Source: Acidobacteria bacterium 37-71-11
GTDB lineage: Bacteria; Acidobacteriota; Thermoanaerobaculia; Thermoanaerobaculales; Thermoanaerobaculaceae
DNA: 5,152 nucleotides
Assembly (NCBI GenBank): GCA_002279285.1
Contig: NCBR01000194.1
Location: forward strand, 1-5,152
Direction: 5' to 3'
Below are positions 5,013-5,152 of the stretch, piece by piece (within the stretch, counting starts at the first letter, position 1; the number at the start of each line of letters is the position of its first letter). The notes under the pieces were generated by a model. It ran no database searches. It was not told the DNA's origin and was given only the letters and a program-made list of their open reading frames with translations. A program made the translations under genes and the position numbers.

Positions 5013-5152
5013 AAGGAAGCACGAACCCTCCGCGCGAAGCACCAGGCCGAAGTCAGAGAGCTGATCCTCGCGGCGGCCCGCGAGGCGTTTGTCCTCGAAG
5101 GCCATGCGCAGTTCACGATGCGGGAGCTGGCGCAACGCCTGGGGTGCTCGCC
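5004..5152 (+). CDS. TetR-family transcriptional regulator (N-terminus only; 3' end outside window)
   Basis: The 49 visible residues cover the start of the TetR_N DNA-binding domain: the helix ILAAAREAFVLEGHAQFTMR (21-40) and the opening of the helix-turn-helix, ELAQRLGCS (41-49), with the usual LAxRLGxS pattern. The ligand-binding domain is outside the window. The start is ATG 5004 or ATG 5010. Neither has a Shine-Dalgarno, and the promoter predicts transcription beginning at about 5004-5006, so the mRNA is probably leaderless or nearly so. Two palindromes over the promoter point to autorepression. The regulated target, commonly an efflux or lipid-metabolism operon, would lie downstream and is not visible. 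The nearest left neighbour, the cytochrome, is divergent but 565 bp away with its own promoter. Confidence 0.9.
   Translation, partial: MFMKEARTLRAKHQAEVRELILAAAREAFVLEGHAQFTMRELAQRLGCS

Noticed and set aside
4997..5152. ATG at 4997 as an alternative start for the TetR-family gene
   Set aside because: It reads a different frame (MNNVHEGS...) without the helix-turn-helix pattern.

Overview
The window is 5.15 kb of GC-rich bacterial DNA carrying seven genes, five complete and two cut by the window ends. Nothing fixes the taxon. The third-position GC bias, a Sec-exported multihaem cytochrome, a class D-like sortase with an LPKTAS substrate, and a degenerate intergenic repeat built on the TCATTGCGAGG...CCTCGCAATGA theme together suggest an environmental, probably anaerobic or facultative, high-GC lineage of the Myxococcota/Desulfobacterota/Acidobacteriota/Methylomirabilota type. 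This is inference. No rRNA, tRNA, CRISPR array or transposase gene was seen.

Left part (1-716): a PC4/p15-like single-stranded-DNA-binding protein (minus strand, 3' end outside the window) is divergent from a small single-domain cupin (plus strand). They share a 54-bp gap holding a Shine-Dalgarno sequence for each.

Sortase module (966-2386): a secreted protein with a signal peptide, a small beta-rich core, an Ala/Pro-rich stalk and a C-terminal LPKTAS-hydrophobic-basic sorting signal is followed on the same strand by a class D-like sortase with His/Cys/Arg catalytic residues. They look like an enzyme and its dedicated substrate. A perfect 14-bp hairpin lies between them. The sortase reading frame runs about 45 codons past the usual end of the domain and overlaps the end of the convergent asparaginase gene by 85 bp.

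Minus-strand part (2302-4438): an octahaem cytochrome c resembling the octahaem tetrathionate reductase family has its own recognisable sigma70-type promoter. It is followed 154 bp downstream by a stand-alone asparaginase N-terminal domain of 162 residues. The two are co-oriented, but nothing else links them in function.

Right part (4439-5152): a roughly 565-bp intergenic stretch holds the cytochrome promoter, an 85-bp inverted-repeat element, a degenerate dispersed-repeat-like element of about 190 bp and a GC-rich hairpin. It ends in a TetR-family gene whose promoter (TTGACA, 17 bp, TACCAT) is covered by two TGAAC-N3-GTTCA palindromes. The second palindrome contains the first possible start codon. 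This is a self-contained autorepression circuit read directly from the sequence.
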